The notes under the pieces were generated by a model, which made no database searches, was not told where the DNA came from, and saw nothing but the letters and a program-made list of their open reading frames with translations. From assembly GCA_007922195.1 (NCBI GenBank), contig ML681963.1:133555764-133619763 (forward strand): DNA of 64,000 nt, written 5' to 3'. Shown in pieces: positions 38,921-50,927 of the stretch; position 1 is the first letter of the stretch; every line of letters begins with the position of its first letter. This DNA is from Podocnemis expansa (Eukaryota > Chordata > Testudines > Podocnemididae). A program made the position numbers and the translations under genes.

Positions 38921-39305
38921 GGCTGTGTTCAGACGTGAGTTTTATTTCGAAACAACAGCCTTGTTTCAAAATAAAATTTCTCATGTCCACACAACAAACT
39001 GTTATTTCAAAGCCATTAAACCTAGCAGGAAACAGAAATAGCTGTTGTTTTGAAATGGTTGTTTCGAAACAACGGCTTTCAGACACGTTGTTTCGAAACA
39101 ACACCATTGTTTCGAAACAACTGTTTTGAAACAACATGTCCAAACAGCCTTATTTCAAAATAACCATTTTTAAATAACAGCTGTTTCGAAAGCAGGCTTT
39201 CCCTTAATTTGAATTAACAAACTGTTAATTCGAATTAACTTATTTCAAAATGAGTTATTTTGAAATGGGTTATTTCGAAATAACAGTTACTGTGTAGACA
39301 TACCC
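38921..39305. mobile_element. Harbinger-type MITE built of TTTCGAAA palindromes
   Basis: The termini are GGCTGTGTTCAGACGTG and ACTGTGTAGACATACCC; ATA duplications lie at 38918-38920 and 39306-39308. The body is a chain of palindromes of the forms TTGTTTCGAAACAA, TTATTTCGAAATAA and TTAATTCGAATTAA, several with the central CG intact and others decayed to CA/TG. The internal frames on both strands simply translate the palindromes. Confidence 0.92.
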
Positions 39306-39308
39306 ATA

Positions 39309-40060
39309 TAGTTATTTAATGGGTATGAGCATAGCTATATGGGACTGTATATATGTTAGTTGTCTAGTTACATGACAAGCTCTATACAGAATTTGGCCCA
39401 CATATGTCAGCTGGAGACTTGATTGGGGGACCGGTTGCCCCTGATCTTCGCCTCACATGGTTCAACTGGGGTGCTTCACTTCTGGAAGTACTCCAAAGAG
39501 ATGAAAGTGGGGACATATCCCCACCCTATTTTGCACTATGCTGCAAAGCATAGCTAGAATTGCAGAATACGCTGTACTCTATTAAAGGATGTCACTGTGT
39601 TCGGATTCCCCTCCGTGCCAGGAAGTTATGTACTTCCACTTACTCTGTTCCTATCCCATGGACATCAGTGGGGGTTCTGCTGTGGACTGAACTTGAAAAC
39701 AAGGTATGACTTTGTTTGTATATGGTTAGACAGATATACAAGATTTTGAGAACATTGTGGTGGTGTTAAGGGAGGTTTGGAGGCTAAAACTTCCAAACTG
39801 GCCTCATGTAAGTCAAAAATGTTTCACATCTTTTCTACACTGAGCATATTCTGCTCCATCATGTGTAGAAATCTGTGTAAAAGTTTGTGCATCTCTTTGC
39901 CTCCAATCTCTGTGCTTTCTTGGTCTGCCAGTAATAAGACATGCATCACATTTCCTTGTAAGTTAGAATGAAACTGGAACTGAATTTTGTCTGATCTCTT
40001 CTTTCATAAAGTACCCTTTAGTATTACTGATCATAATGAGTTGTTCTCAGAAGATGGCAC
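39309..40060. other. no gene recognised
   Basis: Moderately AT-rich with a 64-codon unrecognised frame at 39777-39971. Confidence 0.45.
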
Positions 40061-40061
40061 C

Positions 40062-40372
40062 CAGTGTTAGTCTAGTTCAGCAAAAACAAACAAACAACAA
40101 AAACAACAAGGAGTCCTGTGGCACTTAAAGACTAACATTCATTTTTCGCATGAGCTTTCGTGGGAGAAAATCCCACTTTGTCAGATGCTTCGAAGATGAG
40201 GGAACTTACAGAATGGAATGAAAATTCTGTAAGTTCCCCCATCCCATTATCAAAGCATCTGACGAAGTGGGATTTTCTCCCACAAAAGCTCATGCAAAAA
40301 AAAAAATGTTAGTCTTTAAGTGCCACAGGACTCCTTGTTGTTTGTTTTGTTTTGTTTTGTTTTTTGTTTTTG
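40062..40372. mobile_element. Penelope-like inverted dimer, longest copy
   Basis: The left arm is antisense: GTGTTAGTCTAGTTCAGCAA, GGAGTCCTGTGGCACTTAAAG, GCATGAGCTTTCGTGGGAG, then ATCCCACTTTGTCAGATGC. The right arm is the near-perfect reverse complement: GCATCTGACGAAGTGGGAT, then CTCCCACAAAAGCTCATGC, then TTAGTCTTTAAGTGCCACAGG. The centre of symmetry is near 40217-40222, inside GGAATGAAAATTC. No matching direct flanking repeat was evident. Confidence 0.85.
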
Positions 40373-42070
40373 CCCTGTCAGCTGTCTAGCAAATGCTGAA
40401 TGATGGCTAGCCAACTTAAGAGTGTGGCAGTGATATAGAAGTGCACTTCCTGAACTCTCTTTCTGAACGACAAAGAGATCTGCAGCTGAGATGTTTTAAA
40501 TAAATTATTATTAATGACAACAACTTCCTTTCCACATACAAAAGTAAACATAAATTTGGGCCAAGTAAATGGTGCAGAATGAACTGCATGAAGGGGAGCA
40601 TCTTATACCCAGAAAGCATGTTAGCTATTCCCACACCTGGAAATATATGCAAATATCTTCATATTCATCAGGTAGATGATGGGAAATAGTAGAACTGTGT
40701 CTTGCTATCATGGTAGACTTTTCCCCTTTGCTCCAAGATTTCCAAATATTATTTAAGAGGTGATTTTTCTAATATAACTCACCATTCAGATGAAGAGGGA
40801 TTTGCTTATATTAATTGCTTATTATTCAATGAGCAAATAAAGTGTGCTAGGCACTGCACAGACATAAGAGGATGTCATCCCTTGCTATAAATGATAAGTA
40901 ATATAAAATGATTAAGGGTATACGTAAAGGGATAGAATATACAAGAAAAATTTGGTAGTGGCCACAAATCTTCTAAATTCAATGATTTACTTTATTTTTT
41001 ATTTTGGCGTAAACTGTCTTCATCCATCCCTTCACACAGATATTGAGTTGGATTTTTTAAATAAATTTTAAAAGCCTTTGAACTATCCAACTGCCCTTCT
41101 AACTGTCCATCTATCCCTGAGTTATTATCCATTGCTACTTATGAGTTCAAAACATGCCTCATACACTTTCCTATCTGTTCATCATATCCCCACTTCCAAG
41201 TTCTCTATTTTGGCTTTTTGGCTAAGAGAAGGAAGAATAATATGAAGGTTTCCAAGCCCCAGCTGTCCAAAGATACAGTATTTTAAGATGCAACTGTAGG
41301 TAGGGACAGAGGATTTAGCATTAAAATATGTCATGAACTCTAGCTCTTTGTTGACTAAAGTTTTGCTTGTCTAACCTTTATGATGTGACCAAGGTGAGAC
41401 AACATTTTATGACAGTATGGTGAACTGAACCCCAATTTCTTCCAGTGCCTCAAGCACAAGGTAATAAAATTGGCTAAGACTGTTCATTGCATAAGAATAG
41501 CAGTTCAACATAGACTAATAAACTAGTAAAGATTTAGCTCTGTGTCAGAAGTTGAATGGGCCTTACTGTACCATTGGTTTTCAGGCAGAATTTTACATTG
41601 ATTTAGCTGGTGACTTTTGCTTATAACTTGATAGTATGATGTGGCCTGGTTTAACTTACTATTTTGTCTTTTAGAATATTTTCCAATGATCTTATTTTAT
41701 GAGATTATACAGTATTGTATATCAGCCAACTCTAACCTCATAACATGCCTTTAATAACTGCTAGAGGCAGCATGTCTCCTGTACTGCTTTCAATTTCTTG
41801 TTGCCACATTTGAATTTTGCCAGCTACTTTTTCACAAAAGGAGTGGGGGGAGCATTAACCCCAGCACTTTTGTGACTGTTTTTCTTTTTTCTAACTTTGT
41901 CACTCATTCCTTTTATTGCAATTTCACTTTTTAAAATGTTTGTATTTTTAATTCTTTGAAAATATTTAGTCAATAAATATTTTGACCAGAAATTCATAAA
42001 CCACTTCTGTTTAGTATTCCAATTCAGAAGAGCTGATCAGAAGTAAGTCTCAGAAGTTAACTCATGCCAA
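40373..42070. other. no gene recognised
   Basis: AT-rich, only short frames. No terminal repeats or LINE words recognised. Confidence 0.5.
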
Positions 42071-42073
42071 GTT

Positions 42074-42182
42074 CAAAAGGGGTATCCATGTTAGTCCAAT
42101 ACAGTAAAACCAACAAGGAGTCAGCTGGGATGTTTAAAGACTAACAAATTTATTTATTGCTTGAGCTTTCGTGGGAGAGAAG
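42074..42182 (-). mobile_element. Penelope-like tail, single antisense copy
   Basis: Reads CAAAAGGGGTATCCATGTTAG, then CCAACAAGGAGTCAGCTGGG, AAAGACTAACAAATTTATTTATTGC, then TTGAGCTTTCGTGGGAGAG. This is the left-arm sequence of the inverted dimers without its mirror. Confidence 0.75.
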
Positions 42183-43064
42183 TAACTGAGAATGCCTTAA
42201 TTTAATCTTGTCCTGTTCATTAAGTGAACATTTAAATTATTAATTTAAATCTGGAGAATTCAACAGCATTTATGATAGTAACAAATACTAAAGTATCTTA
42301 TTTTTAAAGCCAGATTCACAGAACTTAACATGCTTCTACAGCTACTGTTATTGGACATAACATTTGAGGGGAAGGGTAATTTAGGTCAATGCCTTGTATG
42401 TGTGGAGCCTTCTAAAGTACTCTATCCAAAACAGGTGATGAAAGGAATGTATGTCTTGGATTGAAATTAAATTTTGGGTGTCATATTACCTTATGTAGTG
42501 ATTCTATTAGCTTGACTGGAGTTTCATCATGGATAAATTTAGCCCAAGAAATGTAATTTAATGGCATTTCACTGATTGTGTAGAACACAGTACTAGTGCA
42601 TAATTACTTTGCATAAATCAAGTTGTTTATTATTTTAGCAATTTCTATTGCTTTAGTGTTAAGAATAATACTTTTTCTTTCTCATCTGTTGGGCAATATC
42701 CAACTGCAGTTTATACTGGCTTCTGTCCATAAAATCCAGAGCACTGCCCTCCCTTCCACCCTGCAGCAGTATATCCACTATGGGAGGTTGAACTTAGTCA
42801 CCTAGTTTAGATCTAGTAAGTGCTGCTGAAAAACACAATCTTCATTGTGACATTCTTCTACTGAAACCTGATTTGGTGTGCTTGTGTGCCTCCCCAGCTG
42901 CCCACTTCCGGACCCCACCTTGCTTTGCTTTGCTAAGTGGACACCCTCTCCTTGGTGTGCCCACACCAGCCTCCTACATATAATCGGTACCAAGCAGTGG
43001 AAGAGGATTCACTAGCCATTCAATGGACATTCCACCAATGAGCACCTGCAGCCCCACATGACAC
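42183..43064. other. no gene recognised
   Basis: Mixed composition. Short frames at 42623-42805 (plus) and 42802-42993 (minus) lack recognisable similarity. Confidence 0.45.
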
Positions 43065-43067
43065 TCT

Positions 43068-43481
43068 GGCTATGTCTACACTGCCAAATTAGTCCAGACT
43101 AAACAAGCTTAGTCTGGAATAAATAAGCCCTTGGCCACACTAAGGTTTGCCTAGTCCAAACTAAGAAATTTCTAGTTTGGACTATGCAAAGCTTCGTCCA
43201 AACTAGTAAGACCTGATGGTTAGTTTGGGCTTGCCACCTTAGTTAGAACTTCAGTTTGAACTAAGCGTGGGCAAGACCCAAACTAATGGTTAGCATTAGT
43301 TTGAACTAGCCATGCATTCTAGTTTGAACTAAAACTTTAGTTCAACCTAGAACGTACAGCTAGTTCAAACTAAAAAAGCCACGGTTAGTTCAAACTAGTC
43401 CAAGGTTAGTTCAGACTAACGTCAGGCTTCTTTAGTTCAGACTAGCAAGTCCAAACTAAAATTGCAGATGTAGATACAGCT
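43068..43481. mobile_element. Harbinger-type MITE, TAGTTYRAACTA family, second copy
   Basis: The left terminus is GGCTATGTCTACACTGCC and the right terminus GATGTAGATACAGCT. The flanking triplets are TCT (43065-43067) and ACT (43482-43484), one base different. The body repeats AGTTCAAACTA, AGTCCAAACTA and AGTTTGAACTA in both orientations, as in the element at 702-1119. Confidence 0.85.
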
Positions 43482-43484
43482 ACT

Positions 43485-43760
43485 GAGAATTTCCATCCTG
43501 CAAGGATCAAGACCCTTCCCTGATTACTGCAAGCTCATATACTCTGATCCATCCGTTTAACAAATAAATGGTATGCAATTAGCCTTTGCTTTAAGTTAGG
43601 TGTCCACACATTCATTCTCTCTCCAAAATTCATACAGCTTTAGATAAAACAAACACCAGTTTGTTGATTAAAACATGATTTTAAGCAAGTTTATAGCAAA
43701 TCAATGCACATCAATAAAGCAACCAGTCAAGGAGTTTATCACTACCAGATAAAAGGAAAT
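43485..43760. other. short spacer between two MITEs, nothing recognised
   Basis: About 280 bp of AT-rich sequence without repeat ends. Confidence 0.5.
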
Positions 43761-43763
43761 ATG

Positions 43764-44173
43764 GGCTATGTCTATACAGTAGCTTTTATTTCAAAAGAAC
43801 CCCTTTCGAAATAACCCATTTCGAAATAAAATCCTTATTTCAAAATAAGTCAATTCGAATTAACAAAATGTTAATTTGAATTAAGGGAAAGCCTGCAATC
43901 CAAACGACTGTTATTTCAAAATTGTTATGTTGAAATAAAGCCGTTTGGACCTGTTGTTTCAAAACAACAGGTCTAATCAGCATTATTTCGAAATATCCTT
44001 TCGAAATAATGGCCATTTCAAAAACATCGGGGTTTAACTTTTTCAAAACGATTCTTATTTCAAAAGGATGGGATCTGTCCTTTTGAAATAAGAAAACGTC
44101 GTGTAGAGTAAATTTCTTTTATTTCAAAATAACGAGTGTTATTTTGAAAGAAAAGTGCCGTATAGACATACCC
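43764..44173. mobile_element. Harbinger-type MITE, ATTTCGAAAT palindrome family
   Basis: The termini GGCTATGTCTATACAGTAG and GTGCCGTATAGACATACCC are flanked by exact ATG duplications (43761-43763 and 44174-44176). The body holds TTATTTCGAAATAA-type and AATTCGAATTAA palindromes, some with the central CG preserved (TTTCGAAATAAC, CCTTTCGAAATAATGG). Confidence 0.93.
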
Positions 44174-44769
44174 ATGCATTCTAACCTAAAATCACTATTT
44201 CAGTCATGCTCTTCTTACCACTCAAATTCAGCTATGATGGTTTTCAGCCAGTATCTGCCCTCCCATGGGTAGGGCCTGGTCCTTAGATAGTTGTTTCTAG
44301 GTTAAATTGTCTCAAGATAGAGTTTCAAACAGAAAAAGCCCCCAAACAGTTTTAAAGTGTGACTTTTGTCCTATTTCCAAACACCTCTTCCCTCCTGGGG
44401 TCAAGAGATTCTGTTTCTTCAGAAAGGCAGGTAGTCCTCTCTCTCCCACCAAAGTGCTACAGACACTTAGTTGGTCCATTCTCATGCATATTTTCCCTGG
44501 ATGTGTGCATACAGCCCTGATCACTTGCTCCTACCTGAGCCATGTGAAATACCTTTTGTGAACCTGTTTCATTCTGTACACATGTATGATGTTGCAGGAT
44601 TCATGATGCAGAGTACGTCATGATGCAGGGTATGTCACGAGCATTCAAACAAAACTCGGCAGGGCATATTTTGTTTTAAACTATGCAAGTACATTGGAAC
44701 AGTGAACAAGAAATTTACTCAGATTATATTACAGGAATGTGGGTAGGTCACAAAAAGCAAAAATTTAGG

Positions 44770-44871
44770 CAGTGCTCTCCAACCTTTCTCCAGCAGAAGG
44801 TGCAGCACTAAGAGGTTTCAACAGCAACTGCCCATCAGAAGTAGATCATGACCTACTGGTTGTGATCACTG
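44770..44871. mobile_element. possible short hAT MITE
   Basis: The left end CAGTGCTCTCCAACC and right end GGTTGTGATCACTG are loosely inverted, in the CAGTGNTCTCCAACC style of hAT ends. The internal words AAGTAGATCATGACC fit such elements. The flanking 8-mers match poorly, so the call is tentative. Confidence 0.4.
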
Positions 44872-44879
44872 GTTTAATG

Positions 44880-46329
44880 CAATAGTAAAACTGTGGGATT
44901 AAAATAAGACAGAAAAGGCAGAAGTTAAAGTTCCTGTAGTAATAGTAACTCAGCCACACTACACATCACTTATATTTTATAGAATATATAAAAATTTAAA
45001 GAGATATCTTAGGAATCACATGGAAGGCCAGATTGTTAACCCCTTGGTCACAGTGATTAAAAATTTACTCTGGAAATAGTCTCATTGAAATCAATGAGAA
45101 CATGGGTCAGAACAAGTAGTTTCTCATTGTGGGAAAAGAAATAGCATTCAGGGCCTTATTAAGAGCAGGTCATTTTTCAGTGGCATCAAATGAAGATATG
45201 CAAGTTACTTACAATAATTTTCATTTCTCAGTTCAACTGCCCTCTGCTGGTCCCATCCACTGTGCCGAGAGGCCTCTTTTTGACTCATTGCTACTTCGAT
45301 TTCTGGGATGGTCTTAATAGATCAGCTTCCTGATTGACTGTGCAGACAGACCCACTCAGCCAATCAGGAAGTTCAATCTGATGGCAGCAATTTTGCCATC
45401 AATGAAGACTAGCCCAAAGAAAAACAGGAGTAGAAAAGACAATATATGGGAACATTGGGGTTCATTCTGTCTGCCCATATGGAGGTGTGAGAAGATGTAA
45501 GACACTGAAGTGTTGGCTCCCCACATGGTAGGTTGCTGTGTGTCGAGGAGCACAGATGCTGCAGGGCTGCAATGTCCATTCATATGCATGTAGGTGAGAA
45601 GGGGTGTCAAAAGGATAGGCACTTTACCAGGACTCCAGGGGACATATGCTCTGGGCATAGTGGTGGCAGGAGAGGAAAAGGAAACAGGGGAGCAGAATAT
45701 GACTAATTCAAATGTCTGAATCTTGATAGGCTCCCAAGAGCAGTTGTAAACAGAAAATATTGCTATATGTAATCATTGTTGTAGGAATTGTATTGTATAC
45801 ATTTCCTTTTTTTTTAAATTAAAAATAATAAACGTGGAACATTTAACATTGCATTTTAGTATAGATCTTCACATTCAGTTTTACTTATCCCATTCTTCTA
45901 CAAGTTAATTTTTTTTGCAAAAATATATATTTTAAAAGCATATATTTTCCTTCCTTTTTTAAAAAAAATTAATCCAAGAAAGAATATGGCAAGGAGTTCT
46001 GTTAGAATCATTAATAATTCTGTGCACTTAGCATTTTCCTCAGTAGGCATGATCTCTTTTGAATATCAAAAATATTTATTTAATAATGAATATTTGACAT
46101 CTTTTAAAACATAATTTGTGAAGAGTAAATTTGTTGCAAATAATGTTCAAAACTGGGCCTCTGCCACTTTTTCCATTGTTGGAAGGAATATACAGTGGTG
46201 CCTGAAAGGAGAAAACTCAGGTTAATGAATAATGTGCATGAAGCAACAGAGCATTTTAATCTAGGGTAAAGGATGAGTAAAGGGAAATTTGTAGCTGAGT
46301 TGCCCCTTACTCAAACAAAACAGGGTATG
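44880..46329. other. no gene recognised
   Basis: AT-rich. The 100-codon minus-strand frame at 45356-45658 and the 62-codon frame at 45129-45317 are unrecognised. Confidence 0.45.
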
Positions 46330-46427
46330 GTTTGTGTCTCTTAGAGGCCAGTCCTCACACGCAGACAGCCTCTCAACCTGAAGCAAATACTCACCATCAA
46401 TTATACACCATACAACAGAAACACTAA

Positions 46428-47833
46428 GCCTATGTCCACACGAGCCTTTTAAATCGAAACAACAGCAGTTGTTTTTATTTCAAAATAGACACGTCCAGAT
46501 GACATTTTCCTTATTGCAAAATAAGGAGCTCCCTTATTTTGAAATAAGGAAAATCATTTCATTACAATTAAACCTAGTTTTGTTTTGAAATGAGGGTTAT
46601 TTCAAAACTGTGGTTTTGAAATAACCCTATCTGGCTCTGTTATATCGATATAACAGACTGACCGTCCTCCCAGGATGCATGGCACCCTCGGAGGAAATCC
46701 CACCCCGACTCAGCACCCTGGCCAAGTTGCTAAGCGGAGGCGGAGGGGGGCACAGGAGGGTGGTGGTTCCCCTTTCCTGGCTCCAGCTCCAAGCTGGCAG
46801 CCAGGGGGGACCGCGGCTCCCCTGCCAGCTTGCCCCACTGCCCCAGCAGCATAGGAAGTGGGCAGCAAGGGGGGACCGGGGCTCTACCCCTGGTTTTCTG
46901 GTCTGGCTGCAAGCTGGCAGCCGAGGGGCCTGCGACTCCCCCACCCGCTCACCCCACTGCCAGCTGGTGGCGGCTGCAGCCTCCATGGGTCAACAGGTGC
47001 CCGACACCAGCTGAGCACCTGCCATCCCCCAGGGGCTGCAGCTGCCCCCAGCTGGCAGCAGGGTGAGCGGGTCGGGGCCTGGGGCTGCAGACTGGCAGCA
47101 GGCCCAGCCGGTGGGCACAGCTCCCTGGGCCCGCAGCCAGGGAGCCCACAGCTTGCCCACCCCCAGGCAGGGCTCAAAGAATGCCCTGCACCCCCACCAC
47201 TGGTGGGACGCACCGTCCCCCAGCCCCTGGCAGCCTGCAAGCAGCCAGGGGAGATGTCCACTCCCCCAGGTCCTGGCTGGCTTGGCAAGCTGGTCAATTT
47301 CACAGAGATGAAATTGGCTAGCTTGCGGGGCACCAGCCAGGGGCACGGCACCGAAATCACTTCTGGCCTCTTGGGCGACCCTCCCCTGGCCACTTGCAGG
47401 CAGCCAGCGGCTGTTGGACCAGGGGCACGGGAAAGCTCTGCTCCTCCTGCCCACCCGCAGCCACGGAGCCTGGTCCCCCACCTGCCACCTGCAGACAGCA
47501 GGGGTGCCCCACGGTCCCTTCCCCACTGTGCCACGAGGAGTGGGGATGGCAGGCCAGGGGGATCCCTGCCCTGCAGGCTGTTTTCCTCTGCCTGGCTCTT
47601 CAGGTGAGAGCCAGGCAAGGGGATTGGGTGGCAACATGGCCTTACCAGGGGGTGATGTTGCCACATCTTCCATGCTGCCCCTCTGCTGAATCGAAATAGC
47701 ATGTCCACACACAGGGCATGCTATTTAGATTTGAGGGTTTCCATTAATTCGAATTAGCATTTTTTAATTCGAATTAACTTATTTTGAAATAAGGACTTTA
47801 TTTCAAAATAACATTTAACGTGTGGGTATAGCC
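46428..47833. mobile_element. 1.4-kb GC-rich Harbinger-type element without transposase
   Basis: The termini GCCTATGTCCACACGAG and AACGTGTGGGTATAGCC are flanked by exact TAA duplications (46425-46427 and 47834-47836). The outer arms are AT-rich palindromes (AAATAAGG, TTAATTCGAATTA). The inner 46660-47690 is strongly GC-rich, with repeated GCTGGCAGCC and CAAGCTGGCAGCC words and long overlapping frames on both strands. The right inner arm (CTGAATCGAAATAGCATGTCC) mirrors 57930-57965 of the transposase element. I recognise no protein in the core; the frames (up to 274 codons) are proline/glycine-rich and mutually overlapping, so I do not call a gene. Confidence 0.85.
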
Positions 47834-47951
47834 TAACACAGATGATAAACCACATTGCCAACTTTTCCCACATATCTACTCAAGTGACACCATCATAAGT
47901 ACCCAATCGAATCACTCCATCAGGGGCTCAGTCCCCTGAATAGCTACCAAT

Positions 47952-48206
47952 TTGGTATATGCCATCATGTTCCAACAATGCCCTACTGCCATATACATTG
48001 GCCAGACTGGACTACCTGTATGCAAAAGAATTAATGGACAGAAATCAGATAGCAAGAATGGTAACATTCAGAAATCAGTAGGGGAGTCTTTAAGGCTGCC
48101 TAGACATTCCATCACAGACATGAAAGTTACCATATTTTGGCAGAAAAAATTCAAAACAAAGTTCAGCAAGAAATTGCAGAGTGCTGGAACTCTTATGCAA
48201 ACTTGA
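47952..48206 (+). pseudogene. GIY-YIG endonuclease remnant of a Penelope-like element
   Basis: An 84-codon open frame contains AIYIGQTGLPVCKRINGQKSD at about residues 13-33. This is the N-terminal GIY-YIG core: YIGQT corresponds to the YIG half, and the R of the KRINGHKSD-type helix is the usual catalytic arginine region. GESLRLPRHSITDMKVTI (residues 44-61) is the downstream part, where GEHFNLPGH is usual in this family. GIY-YIG domains lie at the C-terminus of Penelope-like reverse transcriptases and nick target DNA. This copy lacks the reverse transcriptase upstream and degenerates after QSAGTLMQT. Its N-terminal side is interrupted at 46428-47833 by another transposon. Confidence 0.8.
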
Positions 48207-48587
48207 CACTATCAGTTTGGGTCTGAATAGAGACTAGGAATGGCTCCTTCACTACAAAAGGATTTTCCCTCTTTAGAGATTCTCACCTTCTCATGAATTG
48301 TTAATGGATAACATCTACACTGTTTGCGTTGAATTGATCTTGTTAACTACTGTCCATTTATATACTTTTGAATTGACCTCACTTGTCGTGTGTGTGTGTG
48401 TGTGTGTACCTAGCATATTGCAGTTTTCACTTCCTGCATCTGAGGAAGTGAATTAGAACTCACAAAAACTTATGCTCTAATATAGCAGTTAGTCTTTATA
48501 AGTGCCACAGGACTCCTTACTAATTCACTCACTGCCTTCCCTTTTCTGGTGAGAAATAGTAAGTTACTTACTGCCACTAGGCAGCAT

Positions 48588-49009
48588 GGCTATGTCTACA
48601 CTGGAGGCTTAAGTTGACTTAAGCAACTCTAGGGCCACATTTGGAGTTCATTAAGTCAACTTAAGCACTTGCTTAAGTTGACTTAATAGCTGCTACCCTT
48701 AAAGTTGACTTTAAGGGTTAAATCAACTTTCTTAAGTCAACTTAACAAAATGTGTCCATTAAAGTCGACTTAATAAAGTTGACTTAAGACAGGAGAGCCA
48801 TTTAAGTCGGCTTTCTAAAGTCAACTTAAGCCATTGTACCCATTTAAAGTCAACTTAATGAAGTAGACTTTAAATGGTTCCCCTGCCTTATGTCGACTTT
48901 AGAAAGTTGACTTAAACAAATGGAGACTGTCTAAGTCAACTTAATAAAGTTGACTTTAAGTTGACCTTATTAAGTCAACTTACCTGAGCCCTCTAGTGTA
49001 GACATAGCC
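48588..49009. mobile_element. Harbinger-type MITE built of TTAAGTYRACTTAA palindromes
   Basis: The termini GGCTATGTCTACACTGGAGG and CCTCTAGTGTAGACATAGCC are near-perfect inverted repeats. The flanks are CAT (48585-48587) and TAT (49010-49012). The interior is almost nothing but the palindrome TTAAGTTGACTTAA / TTAAGTCAACTTAA, with several GTCGAC-centred copies. Non-coding. Confidence 0.93.
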
Positions 49010-49227
49010 TATGAGTTTATTTCATTCTTCACAATGGTTCATCTCTCCAGTGCAATGGGGTAACAAAGCCAAGATTTCAACCTTCTCCTGCCCTATGCAT
49101 CTGTCTGTGCAGCTGATAAGAGAAAGTCAAGTCTCCGTAGTGTCTTCTCTCTCTGTGCTGCAACCAGTCATCAAAGTAGCAAGTGGAGGAGAGACAAGAG
49201 GCAGCTTTACTAGCTAAGTGTGAATGG

Positions 49228-49231
<4 letters not shown>

Positions 49232-49288
<57 letters not shown>
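49232..49288. repeat. (GT)n microsatellite
   Basis: About 57 bases of uninterrupted GT, followed by a GGGGGCGGGGCGCATGCGCATGCACGTGCA-like GC-rich alternating tract (to about 49320). The cysteine/valine repeat frame crossing it is an artefact. Confidence 0.97.
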
Positions 49289-49291
<3 letters not shown>

Positions 49292-49320
49292 GGGGCGGGG
49301 CGCATGCGCATGCACGTGCA

Positions 49321-50924
49321 ATGCAACAGAAGGGAGTTTTCAGGAGCTATTTGAATGATACTGAGGTGGAGCCTTCACAAATAACGTTTGGAAGGTCATT
49401 CCAAGCAGTAGGCAAAACATGGCAAACAGCACAGCACCTCATCTGACAAAAGGAGAGGGCTAATTTCATTGGTAGAGCATATCATGCAGGGGGGAATGTG
49501 ATAGGAAATCACATAAAAGTACATGGGTCAGATCTTCATCTGGTGATATCAGTAAAGCTACACTGATTTACATCTACTCAGGAGGTAGCTCATAAGGAGG
49601 AGGATGTGTGACATCACATGGCATTGCTCTTAGTCTACTCAATGAAGCAATAAGGAAAGTCAAGTGGGTGGATTTACAAAGTTCTAATTTTTTGTCTGCT
49701 TTTCATTGCTTCTTAAAAGTATAGCACAATTATTATGACCAAGGAAACATTTTTAGGATCTTAGACAAATGACCAATTTCTTTATTCCGTGGCAGAAATG
49801 TGCAGTGGTTCTTCTATTAACTGTTTTAAGCAAGTCTGCTATTGAAAATGAGGTGTGCATTAGAAACCTTTCTGTGCATTGTTCTCATATAGTCTTACTT
49901 TACTGATGTTATAGTGCCCTGATTTGTATACCCTATTTAAAATCTTTTAATCCTCTCTGATAAAATTTCTGTCAGAAATTTGTTAGTCTTTCAGGTACCA
50001 AAAGACTTTCGTTGTTATCACAAAAGTGATACTGAGCTTCTATTTTTATTTGCATGGGCCTACTAGTCTAAAGATAGATTCCCAAGTCCATATAAATAAA
50101 GGTGGCTTGGTTTTCAAAAGTACTAAGCACTCACAAAACCCTTTGAAATCAGTGGTGGCTAGTGTTGCTCAGAACCTTTAAAAATCAGTCTGCTTTTATG
50201 TTGGTACCTTAATATGGGTTTAGCCATCTAATTTTAGGTGCCCAGATCTCAACATTTTGGCTATAGGCTCTTAAGCATGTTGTTCCATAAAATTAGACGG
50301 TTGTTCTGAGTTTAGGTAACTGAATACAACTCCCGGTGGTCATAAATCTAGTCTGATATGTGTGAAGCAATTGTTTCTTTATGTGCTCAGAGGTTAAATT
50401 TCCATGTCCCCCTTCCCTTATAGTATTTCTACAGCAATGAGCATTAACAAATGGGAAGAGTAATCTGAGAATGTCACAGCAGAAGTCAATAGTTTTAATT
50501 ATCCTTTACATTTTCCATTCTCCTTCATAAGAGTGAAACAAATAGCAATTTAAAATGATTTGTGAATTGTTTTAGGAAGAAACTGCTGAGTTTGGTTCAT
50601 TATGATTCCTGAAGTCATTGTTATTTGTGAATATTTGGACAATTGCTGAGTAGTTATGAAAAAGTTAGTGAATTCTTAAAGTTATATACATCTTATCATT
50701 AATGATTTTTTCCCTCTAAATTTGTACTGAACATGGTAGTCACAATTAATTGGTCTAATTTTTAAAATGTTCACTTCATTTATCCAATCAGGGAGCAGAA
50801 ATGTTACCAGATGATTTAGCTGACCACCAATATAGCAATAATAATGAACAGCTTATAATTGAAACAATGCTATTGTGAATAGCCCATAATATAAAAAATA
50901 TTCATCCAGGCTATTCTTTGTATC
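49321..50924. other. no gene recognised; Penelope tail scrap and old repeat
   Basis: TTTGTTAGTCTTTCAGGTACC and CTTTCGTTGTTATC at 49978-50020 are a diverged Penelope-like tail. At 50110-50290 the third copy of the CCTAA/TTTAGGTGCC unclassified repeat occurs. Otherwise AT-rich without exon-like frames. Confidence 0.45.
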
Positions 50925-50927
50925 TAT

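Larger units (their letters stand above)
46330..48525 (+). mobile_element. Penelope-like element 3' portion, split by an insertion
   Basis: Coding remnants before 46425 and after 47837 read on from one another once the inserted 1.4-kb element is set aside, reaching a GIY-YIG remnant (47952-48206). The typical tail follows: GCATCTGAGGAAGTGAATTAG, then ACTTATGCTCTAATATAGCAG, then TTAGTCTTTATAAGTGCCACAGGACTCC at about 48435-48520. A (TG)n run at 48388-48408 sits in the tail. This is the only copy here with coding sequence, and it ties the short tail repeats to a Penelope-like family. The left limit is approximate. Confidence 0.75.

Noticed and set aside
46858..47708. Long overlapping frames (249, 274 and 240 codons) on both strands
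   Set aside because: Low stop density caused by high GC; proline/glycine-rich, mutually overlapping, no recognisable domain, and entirely inside a transposable element.
48588..49009. Regularly repeated short motif resembling a CRISPR-like array
   Set aside because: The repeats are 14-bp palindromes without unique spacers, inside terminal inverted repeats of a MITE in a vertebrate genome.
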